From Verrucomicrobiaceae bacterium (lineage in GTDB: Bacteria; Verrucomicrobiota; Verrucomicrobiia; Verrucomicrobiales; Verrucomicrobiaceae): a stretch of DNA of 64,000 nucleotides. The notes under the pieces are model-generated. The model saw only the letters and a program-made list of their open reading frames with translations, was not told where the DNA came from and made no database searches. This document shows positions 40,680 to 49,722 of the stretch, piece by piece. Each line of letters begins with the position of its first letter. The stretch's first letter is position 1. The position numbers were made by a program, and so were the translations under genes. Location: the NCBI GenBank assembly GCA_947507875.1, contig CANNQP010000001.1, positions 1 through 64,000 of the forward strand, in the 5' to 3' direction.

Positions 40680-42326
40680 ATGGTCGCTTGGCTCTTACGT
40701 TGTCTTTTCGCCGCGCTGTTGGTGCTGGGTCTAGCCCGGTTTCACCAGACTCGCTCTCAGCGCCCGTTGCGAATTGATGTCGCCCGACAAGAGGGTAGGC
40801 TCATTCTTGGCAATGGTACAGAACCTGCCACCATGGATCCATCCATAGCTACGGGCGTTCCTGAGCATCATGTCTTCGATGCGCTCTTTGAAGGTCTAAC
40901 CGCAGGTACTCGTGAGAACCCTGATGCGGATGGTCCCGGTGTCGCAACTGATTGGCAGACGGATGATTTCACCACCTGGATCTTTCATCTTCGCAAAGAT
41001 GCCCGTTGGAGCGATGGCAAGCCGCTGACGGCTCATGATTTCATCTGGTCATGGCAGCGAATTTTATCTCCAAAACTAGCTTCGGATTACGCGGAGATGC
41101 TGTACCCGCTCCGTGGTGCGCGTGCCTTCAATCTCGGGGAGAGTCAAGACTTCAGCAGTGTCGGGGTGAAAGCTTTAGATGATCACACGCTCAAGGTGGA
41201 ATTGGATGGGCCTGCGCCTTACTTCACCTCAATGCTGCGTCATTACTCCTGGCACCCAGTGCCACGACATGTCATTGAACGTTTTGGCAGCATGACGGAT
41301 CGTGATACGGCCTGGACACGGGCAGGGAATCTCGTCGGAAATGGTCCTTTTCGTCTTAAGGAATGGCGGTTCACTCATTCGATCACGGTCGAAAAAAACC
41401 CTCATTACTGGGATGCGAAACAGGTGCAGTTGAGAGAGATCGTTTTTTTGCCCATCGTGAGCGATGAAACTGAAGAAAGGGCATTCCGAGATGGTCAGCT
41501 GCACAAGACGGAATCTCTGCCACTAGCACAAGGGCCGATCTACCAGGAGAAACACCCTGAGTTTTATCATCAGCATGCATTGCTGAGCACTTATTTTTAC
41601 CGCATCAATGTCACCAAACCTCCGCTCAATGACAAGCGGGTGCGCCGTGCCTTGGCCTTGTCTATCGATCGCGAAGGATTGATTCGCAACGTGCTGCGGG
41701 GAGGTCAAAAGCCAGCCACTGGCTTTACTCCTCCGGGAGCAGGACTGGGCTACACGCCGCCAGATAGGTTGCGCTTTGCTCCTGAAGAAGCGCGCCGCTG
41801 TCTGGCCGAAGCAGGTTATCCTGATGGCCAAGGTTTTCCGAGTGTTGAAATCCTCTTCAACACGCTGGAGGCGCATCGCACCATCGCGGAGGCAATTCAA
41901 GAAATGTGGAAAAAACACCTCGGCATCAAAGTTACCGTGACCAATCAAGATTGGGGAGTGTACCTGAACTCCCAGAAAAACCTGAGATTTGATGTCTGTC
42001 GATCGGGTTGGGTTGGCGATTACTTGGATCCATTCACCTTTCTCAGCATCTGGCAGACTGGCAATGGCAACAATCAAACTGGCTGGGGGCATGCACGTTA
42101 TGATGAATTGATGCAGAGTTCATTGCGGGAACGAGATCCGCACAAGAGGCTGCAATTGCTCAAAGAAGCTGAAACGCTGCTTTTGGAAGATTTGCCCGTG
42201 CTTCCGATCTACTGGTATGTGCGCAGTCAGTTGATTCGACCCGAGTTGAAGGGCTTTAAACCATCGCTTCTTGAGCATTGCTGCTATAAAGCTTGGTATT
42301 TCGAGCCTTCAGGTTTCAGGCCCTAG
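40680..42326 (+). CDS. Oligopeptide ABC transporter substrate-binding protein (OppA-like)
   Basis: A 548-residue exported binding protein of family SBP_bac_5. A signal sequence occupies about 1-20 (WLLRCLFAALLVLGLARF). The family features are LGNGTEPATMDPSIATG near 41-57, then WIFHLRKDARWSDGKPLTAHDFIWSW near 98-123, NPHYWD, RRALALSIDRE and FDVCRSGWVGDYLDPFTFLSIW, which match peptide-binding OppA/MppA. No permease or ATPase gene is adjacent, so the transporter must be encoded elsewhere or this is an orphan receptor. Its last 11 bases overlap the 3' end of tyrA on the opposite strand. Confidence 0.93.
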   Translation: MVAWLLRCLFAALLVLGLARFHQTRSQRPLRIDVARQEGRLILGNGTEPATMDPSIATGVPEHHVFDALFEGLTAGTRENPDADGPGVATDWQTDDFTTWIFHLRKDARWSDGKPLTAHDFIWSWQRILSPKLASDYAEMLYPLRGARAFNLGESQDFSSVGVKALDDHTLKVELDGPAPYFTSMLRHYSWHPVPRHVIERFGSMTDRDTAWTRAGNLVGNGPFRLKEWRFTHSITVEKNPHYWDAKQVQLREIVFLPIVSDETEERAFRDGQLHKTESLPLAQGPIYQEKHPEFYHQHALLSTYFYRINVTKPPLNDKRVRRALALSIDREGLIRNVLRGGQKPATGFTPPGAGLGYTPPDRLRFAPEEARRCLAEAGYPDGQGFPSVEILFNTLEAHRTIAEAIQEMWKKHLGIKVTVTNQDWGVYLNSQKNLRFDVCRSGWVGDYLDPFTFLSIWQTGNGNNQTGWGHARYDELMQSSLRERDPHKRLQLLKEAETLLLEDLPVLPIYWYVRSQLIRPELKGFKPSLLEHCCYKAWYFEPSGFRP

Positions 42327-43185
42327 ATCTAGGCAGCGACAGCGGCACGGTATCTCGAAGCGCCTTGGCTTCTGTCAGAAAGCGTTGCAGCCCTTCGTCG
42401 TCTCCGGTTTCGACCAAGTGGGTCAGTTCGGCGAGCGTTCGACTCGCCTCGTGCAGCAGCGTCGTCAGGGCAGCCCGATTGCCCGCAGCGATGCCTGTCC
42501 ATAAGGAAGGATCTCCCGCAGCGACTCTGGTCGTATCGCGGAACCCTCCTGCCACGCAGGCCACTGCACTTGGATCGGAACGTAGTGCAGCCAGGGTGGT
42601 GACCGTGGCCATCATGTGAGGCAAATGCGAAATGCGGGCGACCTTCTCATCATGCTCTTCAGGTGAAAACTCCAGCAAACGGCAGCCGAGAGTCGTCCAG
42701 AAATCGCGCAGTCTTTGCAAGTAAGATGCTTGGGTCTGCGCGGTCGGTGTTAATAGACAGGCAGCGTTTTGAAACAAATCCGCTCGGGCTGCCTGAATGC
42801 CGGTCTTTTCAGATCCTGCCATCGGATGGCTACCCACAAAGCGTGAACCCAAGATCGGAGTCAGTCTATTCACGACGCTAGCTTTGACGCTGCCAACATC
42901 GGTCACGAGGCAGTCAGCCTCCAGCGTCACTTGCGCTATCTGTCGGGCTAGATCAGGCATCGTCTCCACTGGCGTGCAGAGAATGATCAGCGAGGCACCC
43001 GCGGCAGCCGCCATGGGGTCGGTGAAAAACTCAGCCTCGATACCTCGCGCTTTGATGCTTTCCCTGGCTTGCTCTCGTCGTGCCCAGAAGCGCAGTTTCA
43101 CCTCAGGCATTCGATCCTGCAATGCGAGCGCGAGCGATCCGCCCAGAAGCCCTGGACCATAAATGGAGAGAAGACGTTCGCTCAT
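42316..43185 (-). CDS. tyrA: Prephenate dehydrogenase TyrA
   Basis: A 289-residue NAD-dependent enzyme that turns prephenate into 4-hydroxyphenylpyruvate in tyrosine synthesis. The nucleotide motif is GPGLLGGSLA (about 10-19). ILCTPVETM and TDVGSVKASV follow. The catalytic histidine is in GSHPMAGSEKTGI. The C-terminal helical dimer domain contains EEHDEKVARISHLPHMMA. No chorismate mutase or ACT domain is present, so it is the short, monofunctional type. aroA of the same pathway lies 14 kb away. The start codon follows a pyrimidine-rich leader (CCCTTCTCTCCTTCTGCG). Confidence 0.94.
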   Translation of the reverse strand: MSERLLSIYGPGLLGGSLALALQDRMPEVKLRFWARREQARESIKARGIEAEFFTDPMAAAAGASLIILCTPVETMPDLARQIAQVTLEADCLVTDVGSVKASVVNRLTPILGSRFVGSHPMAGSEKTGIQAARADLFQNAACLLTPTAQTQASYLQRLRDFWTTLGCRLLEFSPEEHDEKVARISHLPHMMATVTTLAALRSDPSAVACVAGGFRDTTRVAAGDPSLWTGIAAGNRAALTTLLHEASRTLAELTHLVETGDDEGLQRFLTEAKALRDTVPLSLPRSRA

Positions 43186-43270
43186 CGCAGAAGGAGAGAA
43201 GGGACGCGAGGCTTAGCGGATGCATCATGAAGATGCAACTGCGCCTTATGAATTGTGCGACCTTCAAGGT

Positions 43271-44164
43271 TCATCGCATGCGTAACGCTAGGTAGCTGCG
43301 CAAAGCGGCAGCGTGAGACTCATCCGTAGGCAGCCTCAAACAATCGACTTGGTGTTTGCGAAAGCCTTCCTTGAGCTGGTCTTCGAATGCTTGCCTAACC
43401 TCTAGGTAGCGTTGACGAACAGTTGCAGGATCAAGGAGCAGAAAGTCGTCTTCGATTTCCAAGTTTTCGAATCGCGCCCACTGGCCAAAGGGGAACTCTA
43501 ACTCGTCACGATCCCAGAGCTGCATGGCAATGATCTCATGACCTTGTTTTCGAAGGACGCCAATGGCCTTGAGGATGGCCACGGGGTCATCAAAAAAGTC
43601 GCTGATGAGAATGACCAAGCCACGCCGCTTGAGGCGCTGAGCCAAAGATTCTAGCACCGGCGCCAGCGCAGTCTCCTGGCCAGGCTTGGTCGCGATCATG
43701 GTCTCCAGCAAATGGTGCAGATGCGTGATGCGGGTGCGATTGGGGATGAATGCACGCACCTGGCTATCAAAGGTGATCAGCCCTACGGCATCCTGTTGAC
43801 TCATCAGCAGGTAGGCGAGTGCAGCTGATAGCTTGCGGGCGTAATCAAACTTCCAAATGCCCTGTTGCCCTCGATAATCCATGCTGCCGCTGGCATCCAA
43901 AACGATCGTCGCACGAAGGTTGGTCTCCTCATCGTATTCGCGAATGTAAAAGCGGTCTGCACGGCCAAAGATTTTCCAATCGAGTCGGCGGATATCATCA
44001 CCCTGCACATAAGGGCGATGCTGGCGGAACTCGACGCTAAACCCTTTGTGCGGTGATGCATGCTGGCCCGTGGTGAAGCCTTCGACCACGGTCCTAGCAA
44101 ACAGCTGCAAGTTTTGCAGACTGGTGATGTCTTCGGCTTCGAGAATGTTGCTAAGCTGAGCCAT
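43271..44164 (-). CDS. DUF58 domain protein (vWA-like fold)
   Basis: A 297-residue protein of the DUF58 family. The key segment is HRPYVQGDDIRRLDWKIFGRADRFYIREYDEE near 50-80. The MIDAS-like sequence DASGSMDYRG near 92-101 places it on the vWA fold. The gene follows the MoxR ATPase by 37 bases on the same strand, the usual MoxR-DUF58 pair. These pairs are proposed to act as metal-dependent chaperones for large complexes or envelope proteins. The other usual members (BatA, BatB-type vWA membrane proteins) are not present nearby. Confidence 0.92.
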   Translation of the reverse strand: MAQLSNILEAEDITSLQNLQLFARTVVEGFTTGQHASPHKGFSVEFRQHRPYVQGDDIRRLDWKIFGRADRFYIREYDEETNLRATIVLDASGSMDYRGQQGIWKFDYARKLSAALAYLLMSQQDAVGLITFDSQVRAFIPNRTRITHLHHLLETMIATKPGQETALAPVLESLAQRLKRRGLVILISDFFDDPVAILKAIGVLRKQGHEIIAMQLWDRDELEFPFGQWARFENLEIEDDFLLLDPATVRQRYLEVRQAFEDQLKEGFRKHQVDCLRLPTDESHAAALRSYLALRMR

Positions 44165-44201
44165 TCGTGCGCTTGGTTATGCGAGACAGGATGGGATCAG
44201 T

Positions 44202-45203
44202 TCAAAGAGCTGCCGGGCTCTGCTTTTTGACTTTTTGAATCAGCTCTTGGATGATCATATCCACACTGATTCCTTCCGCCTCAGCGTGGAAGGTCGGAAC
44301 CAAACGATGCCGTAAAGCAGGCAAGGCCAGAGCTTCGATGTCATCGATCGTCACATGCGTGCGGCCTTGGAGTAGAGCGCGAACTTTTCCAGCTAAAACC
44401 AGCATCTGGCTGGCTCGTGGCCCAGCGCCCCAGCCGAGCATCTCCTTTACGTATGGCAGAGCGTCTGGCTCGGTTGGCCGTGTGGCACGAACGAGATCGA
44501 GTACAAAATCAGTGACATGGTCTGGCACGGGCACTTTGCGTGCCAGTTGCTGAGCCGCCTGCAATTCCTCTGCGGTGATGACGGCCTCGATCTCTTCCTG
44601 CATGCCGCCAGTGGTGCGGGCCACGATTTCGCGTTCTTGATCCCGGTTCGGGTAATCCACTTTGATCAGAAACAGGAACCGGTCTTTTTGTGCCTCTGGC
44701 AGCGGGTAGGTGCCTTCTTGCTCGATCGGGTTCTGGGTGGCTAGGACAAAAAAAGGTTTGGGCAATTCAAAGGTCTCTTGGCCGACAGTGACATGCTTTT
44801 CTTGCATGGCTTCCAGTAGCGCCGCTTGAGTCTTCGGCGGAGTTCGGTTGATTTCATCAGCCAGAATGATCTGGGAAAAAATCGGCCCGCGCAGAAACAC
44901 GAGTTTTCTCCGGCCCGTTTCAGCATCTTCTTGAATGATTTCCGTGCCGGTAATGTCAGCCGGCATCAAATCTGGCGTAAATTGCACCCGCCGAAAACTC
45001 AGGTGCATGGCATCGGCCAAGGATTTCACGAGCAGCGTTTTGGCCAATCCCGGTACACCTTCCAAGAGACTGTGGCCACCTGCACAGATCGCGATGAAGA
45101 CCTGTTCAATCACCTCTTCCTGACCGACAATGCGCTTGCTCAGCGCGTTTTTGAGTTTGTGAAAACCATTCAAGAGAGCGGCAGCGGCGGCAGTATCAGA
45201 CAT
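44202..45203 (-). CDS. MoxR family AAA+ ATPase
   Basis: A 333-residue AAA+ chaperone ATPase. The Walker A motif is GVPGLAKT (49-56) after [11 protein letters not shown]. Walker B is [21 protein letters not shown], the most typical MoxR sequence. [22 protein letters not shown] holds sensor 1 and the arginine finger. The C-terminal lid contains GAGPRASQ. I start at ATG 45203; the longer frame would need TTG at 45251. It heads the MoxR-DUF58 unit and diverges from pdxJ across 210 bases. The leader is pyrimidine-rich (CTTCTCCTCCC). Confidence 0.95.
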   Translation of the reverse strand: MSDTAAAAALLNGFHKLKNALSKRIVGQEEVIEQVFIAICAGGHSLLEGVPGLAKTLLVKSLADAMHLSFRRVQFTPDLMPADITGTEIIQEDAETGRRKLVFLRGPIFSQIILADEINRTPPKTQAALLEAMQEKHVTVGQETFELPKPFFVLATQNPIEQEGTYPLPEAQKDRFLFLIKVDYPNRDQEREIVARTTGGMQEEIEAVITAEELQAAQQLARKVPVPDHVTDFVLDLVRATRPTEPDALPYVKEMLGWGAGPRASQMLVLAGKVRALLQGRTHVTIDDIEALALPALRHRLVPTFHAEAEGISVDMIIQELIQKVKKQSPAAL

Positions 45204-45413
45204 GGGAGGAGAAGTGGGGAGAGGCAAAACAAGCGCAGAAAGCGGCTTCAATCACGGGCAGTCAAGCAGGGTTCTTTCCAGACTTCCACGCCCTTTTCAG
45301 CCTTAGCCATTTCACTGGACGATGTCGTTCGTATGAATTTGAGGCCAGATGCCCCTTGCTCGAAGGGACTGGCTCGGTGACTTTTCAGCCCAACCTATCT
45401 TTTTTCTTTTCCC

Positions 45414-46163
45414 ATGCCTCTCCATCTCGGTGTCAACATCGACCACATAGCCACTCTACGCCAGGCTCGCTACCGAACGATGCTTGGCGCGCACAATGTG
45501 GAGCCTTCCATTCTTCAGGCCGCACAAGAGGTAGAGGCCGCTGGTGCGCATTCCATCACCATTCACCTCCGGGGCGACCGCCGCCATATCGTCGATGACG
45601 ATGTCTTCCTGCTCCGTCGTGAGATCAGAACGCTGCTTAATCTGGAAATGGGCAACACGGCTGAGATCCTAGAGATTGCTCTCCGTGTTCGCCCTGACTT
45701 CGTCTGCATGGTGCCAGAGAACCGTGAGGAAGTCACCACCGAAGGCGGGCTCAATGTCGCCGGTCAAAAAGAGGCCCTGAAGGCCAGCGTTTCGGCGCTG
45801 GAGACCAACGGCACGCGGGTCAGCATGTTCATTGACCCTGATTTGGAGCAAGTCCAAGCCTCCAAGGAGGTCGGCGCAAGCATGATCGAACTGCACACGG
45901 GCACCTTTGCCAATGAACAGGGAGACCAACGCCAAGTCGAAGCTCTGAGATTGCGGGAGGCTGCTGAGCTCGCCCATCGCCTCGGTTTGCAGGTCAATGC
46001 CGGGCACGGTCTGACCACGAAGAACCTACCGGATCTCTTCATCGTGCCTCATTTGGCAGAACTGAACATCGGCCATAGCATCGTAGCACGTTCGGTCTTC
46101 GTCGGGCTGCGCCGTGCGGTGCAGGAGATGCTCGCTGCCATGAAGTCTTACCCCCAGGTGTGA
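45414..46163 (+). CDS. pdxJ: Pyridoxine 5'-phosphate synthase PdxJ
   Basis: A 249-residue barrel enzyme that joins 1-deoxy-D-xylulose 5-phosphate with 3-amino-2-oxopropyl phosphate to form pyridoxine 5'-phosphate. The start PLHLGVNIDHIATLRQARYR is diagnostic. HLRGDRRHI, NLEMGNTAEILEIAL and MVPENREEVTTEGGLNV follow, and GHGLTTKNLP and IGHSIVARSVFVGL complete the phosphate sites. Its stop overlaps the acpS start by one base (TGATG). pdxJ-acpS is a known gene pair in many bacteria. The leader is a pyrimidine tract (CTTTTTTCTTTTCCC) with no Shine-Dalgarno. Confidence 0.97.
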   Translation: MPLHLGVNIDHIATLRQARYRTMLGAHNVEPSILQAAQEVEAAGAHSITIHLRGDRRHIVDDDVFLLRREIRTLLNLEMGNTAEILEIALRVRPDFVCMVPENREEVTTEGGLNVAGQKEALKASVSALETNGTRVSMFIDPDLEQVQASKEVGASMIELHTGTFANEQGDQRQVEALRLREAAELAHRLGLQVNAGHGLTTKNLPDLFIVPHLAELNIGHSIVARSVFVGLRRAVQEMLAAMKSYPQV

Positions 46164-46543
46164 TGTCCCCCCTAGGACTTGGCATTGATCTTGTGGAAGT
46201 GAGCCGCATCCGCAGGCTGCTGGATCGCCATGGAGATCGATTCAAGGAGCGTACCTTCACGCAGGCTGAGATCACTTACTGCGACGCCTGCGCCGAACCA
46301 GCCATCCATTACGCGGCACGATTTGCGGCCAAAGAAGCAGCGGCCAAGGCCATCGGCACGGGGCTCTGGGCACAAGGAGTCGATTGGCAGCAGATCGAAG
46401 TGGTGCGCGAGGCCTCGGGCAAGCCCACGTTGCAGCTTCATGGTGTGGCTCGTACTCATGCCGAAGCACTCGGTTCCAGCAGCAGCTTGCTTTCGCTGAC
46501 TCACACGCAAGAGCTCGCGATGGCGCAGGTCATCCTCATCTGA
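46163..46543 (+). CDS. acpS: Holo-[acyl-carrier-protein] synthase AcpS
   Basis: A 126-residue phosphopantetheinyl transferase that activates acyl carrier protein. The N-terminal GLGIDLVEVSRIRRLL holds the magnesium-binding aspartate. The second motif FAAKEAAAKAIGTG holds the glutamate and lysine that bind CoA. Length and organisation match AcpS rather than Sfp. I choose ATG 46163, which overlaps the pdxJ stop; a GTG three bases earlier would also be in frame. It ends seven bases from the convergent DUF2237 gene. Confidence 0.95.
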   Translation: MSPLGLGIDLVEVSRIRRLLDRHGDRFKERTFTQAEITYCDACAEPAIHYAARFAAKEAAAKAIGTGLWAQGVDWQQIEVVREASGKPTLQLHGVARTHAEALGSSSSLLSLTHTQELAMAQVILI

Positions 46544-46550
46544 GAATAAC

Positions 46551-46910
46551 TCAGCTCACTGCATGGGCGCGCAGATCCTCAAGCGAAACAAACTCCAACG
46601 CATGCACATGCGTCGCCTCCAAAATCACGGGCGGGGCTAGGCCTACCTCCAGGGCCTCGGCCCAGCGACTGACACACAGGCACCAGCGATCTCCAGGCTC
46701 TAGGCCAGGGAAGTCATACTGCGGCATCGGTGTGGTCAGGTCATTGCCGCGTGAGCGGGAAAATATCAAAAACTCCTCGGTCATCACAGCACAGACGGTA
46801 TGCAGCCCGGTATCATCCGGCCCAGTTCGGCAGTAACCATCGCGATAAAAGCCAGTCATGGGATCATTGCAGCAGCCTTTGAGAGGAGTTCCGAGCACGT
46901 TGGAGGGCAT
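46551..46910 (-). CDS. DUF2237 family protein
   Basis: A 119-residue protein of a conserved family of unknown role. Recognisable parts are NVLGTPLKGCCNDPMTGFYR near 4-23, TGPDDTGLHTVCAVMTEEFL near 28-47, and GDRWCLCVSRWAEAL near 73-87. The several cysteines (CC, and CLC) are conserved in the family as I remember it, and may bind a metal. I start at ATG 46910 because the frame upstream reads through the divergent intergenic region. It converges on acpS and diverges from ispE across 94 bases. Confidence 0.9.
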   Translation of the reverse strand: MPSNVLGTPLKGCCNDPMTGFYRDGYCRTGPDDTGLHTVCAVMTEEFLIFSRSRGNDLTTPMPQYDFPGLEPGDRWCLCVSRWAEALEVGLAPPVILEATHVHALEFVSLEDLRAHAVS

Positions 46911-47004
46911 GATTGCCCTGAAGGCAGCCAGCCTGCGTTTGCAAGTTCGGCGGCAAAAACCTTGATCGTCGCTGCCATCCACATGATGAGATCGACTCCT
47001 GACC

Positions 47005-47859
47005 ATGCCCGAGAGCTCTACCCTCGAACTATCATCGCCTGCCAAGATCAATCTCTGGCTGCGCATTCTCGGCAAACGTGCCGATGGTTTTCATGAAGTC
47101 GAAACTCGCCTGGTGAAGGTAGCTGTGGCTGACACCGTATGTGTTAGTTTGGAAGACCGTCCCGGCATCGAACTGACCTGCAATGTCCCTGGCATCCCGA
47201 CAGACGATGGCAATCTTGCCGTGAAAGCGATTCGTTCCTTGGAGGCAAGGTTAGGTCGCCAGCACGGCTGGAGCCTTCATTTAGAAAAGCGCATCCCACA
47301 CGGAGCTGGGCTTGGCGGGGGCAGCAGCAATGCTGCCGCAGCGCTCCGAGCTGCGCATCACTTGCTCGGCCAGCCTTTGACGGCAAGCGAGCTCATGGAC
47401 ATTGCCGCAGGCATCGGCTCAGACGTGCCTTGTTTCCTGCTGGACTCTACGGCTGCGGATGGGATGGGCAGGGGAGAGCAGGTGCGGCCAGCGGATTTTG
47501 CCTGGCAGTTGCCCTTGGTTTTGATCAAGCCTCCCTTTCCGATTCCTACCCCCTGGGCCTATCAGCGCTGGGCAAGTTCGCAGGAGCTGCCTGATGTGCT
47601 TTATGCGCCTCAGGTCTGTCCCTGGGGCGAGATGGTGAATCACCTGGAGCGTCCTGTTTTTGAAAAGTATCGCCTCCTGCCCGCACTGAAGTCTTGGCTG
47701 CTTGAGCAGGCCGGGGTTCGCGCTGCGCTCATGTCCGGTTCAGGTTCCACGATGTTTGCGATCACGGGCAGCGATGAGGAGGCCCAGACTTTGGCCGAAA
47801 GGGCACGCGCCTACTGCGGTGACACGGCCTGGGTCTGTGCGACCCGCACGCTGGGCTGA
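47005..47859 (+). CDS. ispE: 4-diphosphocytidyl-2-C-methyl-D-erythritol kinase IspE
   Basis: A 284-residue GHMP kinase of the MEP pathway for isoprenoid precursors. SPAKINLWLRILGKRADGFH near 11-30 holds the catalytic lysine K14. The ATP loop is PHGAGLGGGSSNAAA near 98-112. GSDVPCFL supplies the aspartate of the active site, and LMSGSGSTMFA near 243-253 is the third GHMP motif. Length is standard. dxr of the same pathway lies about 3 kb downstream. The 70 bases between ispE and the sigma factor gene include a short perfect palindrome. Confidence 0.96.
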   Translation: MPESSTLELSSPAKINLWLRILGKRADGFHEVETRLVKVAVADTVCVSLEDRPGIELTCNVPGIPTDDGNLAVKAIRSLEARLGRQHGWSLHLEKRIPHGAGLGGGSSNAAAALRAAHHLLGQPLTASELMDIAAGIGSDVPCFLLDSTAADGMGRGEQVRPADFAWQLPLVLIKPPFPIPTPWAYQRWASSQELPDVLYAPQVCPWGEMVNHLERPVFEKYRLLPALKSWLLEQAGVRAALMSGSGSTMFAITGSDEEAQTLAERARAYCGDTAWVCATRTLG

Positions 47860-47881
47860 TTTTTTGACCCGCACCTTCGAT

Positions 47882-47896
47882 GCCTGTCATACAGGC
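47882..47896. repeat. Short palindrome upstream of the sigma factor gene
   Basis: GCCTGT (47882-47887) and ACAGGC (47891-47896) form a perfect inverted repeat around CAT. It lies 23 bases after the ispE stop and about 33 bases before the start of the ECF sigma factor gene, which is where an operator or a promoter element of an autoregulated sigma factor would sit. It could equally be a weak terminator stem without a T-run. Confidence 0.35.
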
Positions 47897-47928
47897 CCAC
47901 AGCTGCGGTCACTGAGGGGAAACGATGA

Positions 47929-48459
47929 ATGGAGCGCGAAACCGCCGATCAACTCGAAACCCTGCACCCAGACGCCTTCGGCTGGGCGCTACACTGCTGC
48001 AGTGGCGACCTCAGCCGTGCGGAGGATGTGTTGCAAAATGCCTACCTCAAGGCCGCTTCGGGGCAGGTGCAGTTTTCGGGCGCCTCCTCCTTCAAGACCT
48101 GGTGGTTCGGCGTCATTCGCCTGACCGCTCTGGAAGAATTTCGCAAGCAGCGCTACCGCGACTCTCTCCTGGCCAAGCTCTGGTCGCGCTGGACGGGAGA
48201 CTCGACCGACCCCAGCCCGAACCCTGCGCATCGAGTGGAGCTGGACGAACGGAGTGCAGCTCTCCAGCGCGCTCTTTCCCGGCTTCCCAATCGCCAAGCC
48301 GAAGTGCTGCACCTTGTTTTTTACCAAGATCTCCATCTCCGCGAAGCCGCCATTGTCATGAAAGTCAGCCTCGGTTCCGCACGCCAGCATTACGAGCGTG
48401 GCAAAGCCAAGCTGCGCAGTCTGCTCACCCCATCTCTGGAAAATCCTCATGAAACCTGA
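47929..48459 (+). CDS. ECF-type RNA polymerase sigma factor
   Basis: A 176-residue sigma-70-like factor with regions 2 and 4 only. Region 2: DAFGWALHCCSGDLSRAEDVLQNAYLKA (about 15-42) and FKTWWFGVIRLTALEEFRKQ (about 55-74). Region 4: LPNRQAEVLHLVFYQDLHLREAAIVMKVSLGSARQHYERGKAKLR (about 120-164), with a helix-turn-helix. The next gene encodes a small one-pass membrane protein and overlaps its 3' end by 11 bases, as expected for a cognate anti-sigma factor. A GAGGGG sequence lies 11 bases before ATG 47929. Target genes cannot be told, although the third gene (Spy/CpxP-like) suggests an envelope signal. Confidence 0.88.
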   Translation: MERETADQLETLHPDAFGWALHCCSGDLSRAEDVLQNAYLKAASGQVQFSGASSFKTWWFGVIRLTALEEFRKQRYRDSLLAKLWSRWTGDSTDPSPNPAHRVELDERSAALQRALSRLPNRQAEVLHLVFYQDLHLREAAIVMKVSLGSARQHYERGKAKLRSLLTPSLENPHET

Positions 48460-48805
48460 CTCCGACTTGCACGATCACTTTGCTCAGCTTCGCCGCGCGG
48501 ATCATGCCGCCGCGCCAGCCTGGAATCCCCGCTGGACGCAGTCCGCCACGCTAGCGCCGCGCGAGCGTTTGAGCCAGCTCCCTGTGTGGCGTTGGGCGGT
48601 CGGGGCCATGGCTGCCGTGGCTCTCACCGGGTCCGCCCTGTGGCTCCACCGTCCTGTCAGCCAAGCCAGCCCCGATCTCGCTCAGGCCCTGCCGGAATTC
48701 TTCAACTCCAGCGCTAGCGAACCTTTGTTTGCCGATCTCGGACTCACGGACACCCAACCCAGCGATGCACTGCTTCCTCTTCACCTCACCATAGCCCTGC
48801 CATGA
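48449..48805 (+). CDS. Small one-pass membrane protein, probable anti-sigma factor
   Basis: A 118-residue protein. The N-terminal about 48 residues are soluble (HDHFAQLRRADHAAAPAW), followed by one membrane helix at about 50-68 (WAVGAMAAVALTGSALWL) and a short external tail. It has no zinc-binding HxxxCxxC motif, so it is not a ZAS-type anti-sigma factor, but size and topology fit CnrY/NccY-like or generic anti-sigma proteins. The start ATG 48449 overlaps the sigma gene by 11 bases, and its stop overlaps the next gene by ATGA. Function is inferred from position. Confidence 0.65.
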   Translation: MKPDSDLHDHFAQLRRADHAAAPAWNPRWTQSATLAPRERLSQLPVWRWAVGAMAAVALTGSALWLHRPVSQASPDLAQALPEFFNSSASEPLFADLGLTDTQPSDALLPLHLTIALP

Positions 48806-49638
48806 AACCTATCTTTTTCACCATCATCCTGAGCAGCATGTTCGCCCACGCAGGGCCAGACGGCTGGCTACAAAGCGGACTGGTGACGCCCGACACCCTT
48901 CGCTCCCTCAAGCCTGAACTCGGACTCTCGGCCGAGCAGGAAGAAAAGATGCAGGCCATTGTTACCGAGGCCGTGGCCGAAGGTAGCCCGCTGGAAAAAA
49001 CCGTGCGTGAACGGCAAAAAGCCTTCCATACCTTACTGCGCTCGCCCCAGACCACCGCCGAGCAGGCAAGTGCCGCCCTCGCGCAACTGCTGGACGCTGA
49101 GGCACCGGTGAAGCAACTGCAACTCCGCACCCTCATCCGTCTGCGTGACCTGCTGAGCCCCGAGCAACAAGAATTGGCCATCAAGCTCGCTCCCACCCGT
49201 GGCGTCCGCTCACAAGAATTGGCTGGGCGCGTGCGGGCGAAGGCTGAAAAGCTGCGTGCTGAGATCGAAGCACTAGGCATCTCCCCCACCCGGGCACTGG
49301 CTGCCCGAGGCGCAGAAATCGAGTCCCTGATCCGCGCGGGGCAGTGGCAATCTGCCGATGAAGCTCTGCTGCAGCTCGTCAAAGACACCCAGATTGAAGC
49401 GGAGGTTGCGATTCCTTCCCCAAATTTCCAAAACCAACCCACTGGTGACACTGACCTGGACGCACTGAAAGCGCGCTACGAAAAGGTCGAAACTCTGGCT
49501 CAGCAGTTGGTCTCCGTGCCGTTGATCCGTCAATTCCTGCAAGCCAAACGCGCCTTTGAAGAAGCCAAACAAGCTCAAGATGCCGAAACCCTCGGCCGCA
49601 TCCTGACCTGGGCTGAACAACAGTTGGAGCAGCCTTGA
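48802..49638 (+). CDS. Exported Spy/CpxP-like helical protein
   Basis: A 278-residue protein with a signal peptide (about 1-17, IILSSMFAHA). The mature part begins with ELGLSAEQEEKMQAIVTEA, and has a second LRDLLSPEQQELAIKLAP about 95 residues later. This LTxxQ-like pairing is typical of the Spy/CpxP/CnrX/heavy-metal-sensor helical hairpin family. The rest (about 130-278) is also helical. In the CnrYXH system a protein of this type senses metal and controls an anti-sigma factor in the membrane. Here the gene order sigma, small membrane protein, Spy-like protein suggests such a signalling unit. Chaperone and sensor roles cannot be separated from sequence. Confidence 0.75.
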   Translation: MKPIFFTIILSSMFAHAGPDGWLQSGLVTPDTLRSLKPELGLSAEQEEKMQAIVTEAVAEGSPLEKTVRERQKAFHTLLRSPQTTAEQASAALAQLLDAEAPVKQLQLRTLIRLRDLLSPEQQELAIKLAPTRGVRSQELAGRVRAKAEKLRAEIEALGISPTRALAARGAEIESLIRAGQWQSADEALLQLVKDTQIEAEVAIPSPNFQNQPTGDTDLDALKARYEKVETLAQQLVSVPLIRQFLQAKRAFEEAKQAQDAETLGRILTWAEQQLEQP

Positions 49639-49722
49639 GCGGCTTTGGTCGATGGGGCAGGGACATCTTCTCAGCACGAAAAGGAAGTGACGGCGGGCGG
49701 AGGAGAGCTCTATGATTGGGAT

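Noticed and set aside
45204..45251. TTG start for the MoxR gene, adding 16 residues
   Set aside because: ATG 45203 begins the usual MoxR N-terminus, and the extra residues are proline- and leucine-rich with no match to the family.
47860..47928. Intrinsic terminator between ispE and the sigma gene
   Set aside because: The only dyad is six base pairs with a three-base loop and no T-run, so it is listed as a palindrome, not a terminator.
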